Origin: CAILKP01 sp038231815
GTDB lineage: Bacteria > Planctomycetota > Phycisphaerae > Phycisphaerales > UBA1924
Assembly (NCBI GenBank): GCA_038231815.1
Contig: JBBRKQ010000008.1
Span: 1-64,000 of the forward strand
Direction: 5' to 3'
DNA length: 64,000 nt
Shown: piece after piece, positions 61,357 to 64,000 of the stretch
Layout: each line of letters starts with the position of its first letter
How positions within the stretch are numbered: the stretch's first letter is position 1
The notes under the pieces: model-generated
Seen by the model: the letters and a program-made list of their open reading frames with translations, nothing else
Database searches by the model: none
What the model was told of the DNA's origin: nothing
Position numbers and translations under genes: made by a program

Positions 61357-61626
61357 GAGTTTCTCCGGTTCAAAGCCAAGGCAGCAGTGTGCGATACCAA
61401 GCTGTTCCTGCGCGGGTCTTACCAACTTGTGACTGCCAGATCGTCGCTGGCAGAACTGAAATTCTCGAACAAAATTATCCGGACGTTTGAGCAGTCAGGT
61501 TCGAATAAAGTCACGGCGTAAAAGCCACTGCCGCAAGTAGAGTTCGTTGGCCGGAACGGTTCGGTTCATCTTGATGGGTTCGGTGGCGCTGCACGTCCCA
61601 CCATCGTCAAAGCACGCCATGGCGGA

Positions 61627-62466
61627 TTAGAAGCCCGGCTTTTTCTTTGCTGGCTCTTCGGTCGTGGTGGGTTCATCGCTCGAATTGGGTGTTGCCGCAG
61701 GTTTGGCTGCTGGCTTGCCCGAGGTCGCATCGTCCGGCAGAAGTTTGATCTCGGTGCCATCGGCCAGGATAATGATCACGTTGCGGAGCAAGCCTTGAAG
61801 CTTCCCAGAGCTCGCCTGTGCGCGTCCGCTTGGGGGCAGGTGCAGGAGCACTGTGGCCCTACCGTTGGTGAATTCAACCGGAACGGGCAGGAAAAGCGCC
61901 GTCGGGGGCTGGGTGCTCATCTGCGCGAGGTACGGTGCTGGCAGGGTCCCACCAAACATGGTGCTGAAGTAAAACTGCGTGACAGTCAGCAAGTTGGCGG
62001 GCAATCCCTCCGGGCGACCAAGCTTCTGCTTGATCTCAGCGGCGAATCGAAGCAGTTGCTCATCACCGACGGCGCCCGCCACATCCGACATCATCAGCGG
62101 CCGCACTTTGCTAAGGTCCGCGTTCTCAAAGGCCGTCAGTGCAGGCATCACGCTCTGTCGCACCGTTGTCCAAGTTGCCGATGCTCCGAGCGTCAGCGCA
62201 ATCCACACACCTGAAAACAGCAGCCCAAGCACAAGCCCGGTGATGGCCAGTGGCTTGCCAGAAAGCCGGCCCTCGCTCTTGCCGATGCTCACGAGCGCGC
62301 CGCCTCCAAGTGCCGCTGCGATCGCCCCAGTGCCCGGAAGGCAGCATACCAGCGAAAAGACCAGCGATGAAACAGCCAGGCCACTGATGCGTCGCGCCTG
62401 AACGTACGCGGGTTGTGTGTTCGAAGGAAAGTCGCTACCAGGGGTGTTCCATGGACCTTGAGTCAT
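61627..62466 (-). CDS. DUF4190-like membrane protein with C-terminal soluble domain
   Basis: A 279-residue protein. A Pro/Gln-rich N-terminus (about 25 residues) precedes R-I-S-G-L-A-V-S-S-L-V-F-S-L-V-C-C-L-P-G and a second helix with S-I-G-K-S-E-G-R-L-S-G-K-P-L-A-I-T-G-L-V-L-G. This helix pair is of the DUF4190 type, which occurs in many bacteria near stress or export genes. The remaining ~180 residues form a soluble, probably periplasmic domain ending in a Lys/Pro tail (E-P-A-K-K-K-P-G-F). No function is known. The 270-bp gap to the preceding gene start (61357-61626) shows no gene. The next gene is divergent. Confidence 0.65.
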   Translation of the reverse strand: MTQGPWNTPGSDFPSNTQPAYVQARRISGLAVSSLVFSLVCCLPGTGAIAAALGGGALVSIGKSEGRLSGKPLAITGLVLGLLFSGVWIALTLGASATWTTVRQSVMPALTAFENADLSKVRPLMMSDVAGAVGDEQLLRFAAEIKQKLGRPEGLPANLLTVTQFYFSTMFGGTLPAPYLAQMSTQPPTALFLPVPVEFTNGRATVLLHLPPSGRAQASSGKLQGLLRNVIIILADGTEIKLLPDDATSGKPAAKPAATPNSSDEPTTTEEPAKKKPGF

Positions 62467-62664
62467 AGATCAAGGATAGTGAGGGCCGGTCGGATGGCCA
62501 ACATCGCCTCATCGCAAATTTACTGAAATATGAAAGCGGCTGGCATGCCGAGTCCTGAGGTTGAACGCTCAAGAATGATGCGGCGGTTTGGCAAGTCGCG
62601 TCGCGAGGATGCTCACGAACGCCGCTTCTGCTGCCGCAGCACCCTGCACGGAGTATCGTGTGCC

Positions 62665-64000
62665 ATGGCCGAGTGGATGAACACCTCGTCAGCAGTTTCC
62701 ACAAGTGCCGCTGGCGGTCCCTTCCCCCTGTCGCGGCGGGGCCGCCGCTCTTCCGCAGCGGTTGCGCTGCCGTGCGGTGCCGTCTTAGCCGCACTCTGCA
62801 TCGCACTCTGCGGATTGGCCAGCTGCGTTCGCCAGATCGAGGAGCCCGCGACGGGGCTGGTCCGCCGGCCTCAACAAATCAAGACACTCCAAGTCACGCC
62901 CGTGTCGTCTCCGCGTGAACTCTTGGGCGCAATTGATGTTGGCGTGCGAGAAATTTCACGCCTGGCTCGCCGGGGCACGGTTGTGGCGATGCAAACTGGC
63001 GGGAAAATCGCTCTTATGGATATCGCGACAGCGCAGGCGACTGTGATGGGCGAAGGCCAGGCCGCGCAACTGGCGGCTGCTGATCTGGCGACGCTGCCCC
63101 TGCTTCGCGTGGGCAACGCCGGTCAAACCATCGAATTGATGTACGGCCCGACTCGAGCCGGGTTTGCAGTGCTGATAGATTCCGACACATCGGGCTTGCC
63201 CGTGCCAGCGTGGCTGACTGATGACGGCACAATCCGGCCGATTGTTACCGGCTTGCCGCCGGAAATGGGTGTGCAGTGCTGGCTCCCGCTCACCGATGCC
63301 GGTGATGTGCTGCTGCTTGCGGCGGGTGCTGCCGGACAGAAGCCGCGGCTGTGGGTCAGCCGCGCCGGGGTATGCGTGCCATTCGCGGCAGCGGGCGCAA
63401 CGGCGATGGCCGGTGAAATCCTTGAAGGGGCAGGTGCCACGGACGGTTACTTCTTGCTTGTCCCAAGCGGCGATGGTTCGCTCATCGGCGCGGTGCGTGA
63501 GAGCGGCTTGGGTGTGCACTTAGACATGTTTGATGCAGTGCAGCGACGGCGACTGTACTCGCTGCGACTGGCAGAATACGGCGAACGCGGCACCCCCGTG
63601 GGGCGAAGCGGCTGGGGCCCGAAGCGAAGCGGCACCGCCGCGGCCATGAGAAGGGCAAATGAAAGCGGTGACATCCCCGGGGCTCGCGGCGCTCGCGCAA
63701 TTGCAAGAGCGATCGGCCCTGTGGCGTGGTCGTGCAGGGGCGGGGGGGACGGGAGGGGCGGGGTTGACGGAGGGGGCGTGTTTGGATTTGTGCCATTGTG
63801 GTCGATTGAGGATGCAATGATTCGGCTGTACGGGCGGCAAATCGGGGCTGTGGTTCGATTGCCAGCACAAGTGGGCAGCATCAGTGAATGGAATGAACGT
63901 GGTGTGGTTGGCTGGGGGATGGAGCTAGGAGCGGGTTTGGGACCGGGTTTGGGAGCAGGTTTGAGAACCGGGTCGGTGGGCCAGAGTCTCATCGTGCCAG
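62665..64000 (+). CDS. Partial lipoprotein gene running off the window
   Basis: An open frame from ATG 62665 (GGAG about 10 nt upstream) to the window edge, 445 codons so far, with no stop. The N-terminus has an R-R-G-R-R stretch, a hydrophobic helix (A-V-L-A-A-L-C-I-A-L-C-G) and a lipobox-like L-A-S-C near residue 54, so it is probably a lipid-anchored exported protein. The mature part is rich in Gly, Ala and Val and has no recognised motif. Near the edge a 12-bp tandem repeat (63928-63963) encodes G-A-G-L / G-P-G-L / G-A-G-L. It is divergent from the DUF4190-like gene. Confidence 0.6.
   Translation, partial: MAEWMNTSSAVSTSAAGGPFPLSRRGRRSSAAVALPCGAVLAALCIALCGLASCVRQIEEPATGLVRRPQQIKTLQVTPVSSPRELLGAIDVGVREISRLARRGTVVAMQTGGKIALMDIATAQATVMGEGQAAQLAAADLATLPLLRVGNAGQTIELMYGPTRAGFAVLIDSDTSGLPVPAWLTDDGTIRPIVTGLPPEMGVQCWLPLTDAGDVLLLAAGAAGQKPRLWVSRAGVCVPFAAAGATAMAGEILEGAGATDGYFLLVPSGDGSLIGAVRESGLGVHLDMFDAVQRRRLYSLRLAEYGERGTPVGRSGWGPKRSGTAAAMRRANESGDIPGARGARAIARAIGPVAWSCRGGGDGRGGVDGGGVFGFVPLWSIEDAMIRLYGRQIGAVVRLPAQVGSISEWNERGVVGWGMELGAGLGPGLGAGLRTGSVGQSLIVP

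Noticed and set aside
1..64000. Search for tRNA/rRNA genes, CRISPR arrays, integrases or insertion sequences.
   Set aside because: None was recognised by eye; a covariance-model search could still find a small RNA.

Overview
The window looks like chromosomal DNA of a planctomycete of the Phycisphaerae/Phycisphaerales type. The evidence is high GC content, four intact and one broken secreted protein ending in a GC-type dockerin (two Asp-rich EF-hand-like repeats, intact copies closing in Gly-Cys), a sulfatase-modifying-factor-like protein with a PEP-CTERM-like tail, PA14/3-keto-disaccharide-hydrolase domains, C-x-x-C-x-Y-D-L zinc ribbons, and a dnaA gene that does not sit beside dnaN or recF. 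The species assignment is inference. No rRNA, tRNA, CRISPR array, prophage or insertion sequence was seen.

Region 1-24 kb: a divergent NUDIX-like (partial) and QueD/PTPS pair; an N-carbamoylputrescine amidase with a Lys/Ala-rich N-terminal extension; a dockerin-bearing secreted protein; a TPR + GT41 (O-GlcNAc-transferase-like) protein; a PadR regulator translationally coupled to a large membrane protein, with an operator candidate over its promoter; a short UvrC; a 1153-residue PA14/propeller/double KDH-domain exoprotein; glutamate synthase large subunit; a second dockerin protein (DUF11-like repeats); and a chromate transporter. Region 23-37 kb: a two-helix membrane-anchored protein, a nitroreductase, an AhpD-like protein, an NTF2-like protein, a eukaryotic-type glycogen branching enzyme, Nif3, then envelope genes (BamA, LptF/LptG-type permease, SecG) and a class IV aminotransferase.

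Region 37-51 kb: an FAD oxidoreductase, a secreted SUMF1-like protein with a VPTP-type C-terminal anchor whose stop codon overlaps the start of a broken dockerin gene, a DegT/DnrJ aminotransferase, then a probable replication origin (DnaA-box-like 9-mers, inverted repeats, promoter) and dnaA. Downstream on the same strand lie two paralogous zinc-ribbon membrane proteins, an MsbA-like ABC exporter, a Cys-rich small protein and pdxJ. Region 52-64 kb: two paralogous secreted metzincin-type metalloproteases with GC-dockerins, which share a conserved element about 285-290 bp upstream of each start; an APH-like kinase; a secreted repeat/TPR protein; a DUF4190-like membrane protein; and an unfinished lipoprotein gene running off the end.

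The recurring theme is the cell surface: at least five dockerin/anchor substrates, outer-membrane assembly (BamA, LptF/G, SecG) and large secreted enzymes. The most interesting leads are the shared promoter-like element of the metalloprotease pair, the multiply damaged dockerin gene coupled to a VPTP-tailed partner, the helix-hairpin-helix-less UvrC, and the unusual DnaA with its structured origin region. Start codons were chosen from Shine-Dalgarno-like sequences and signal-peptide logic and are uncertain in several genes.
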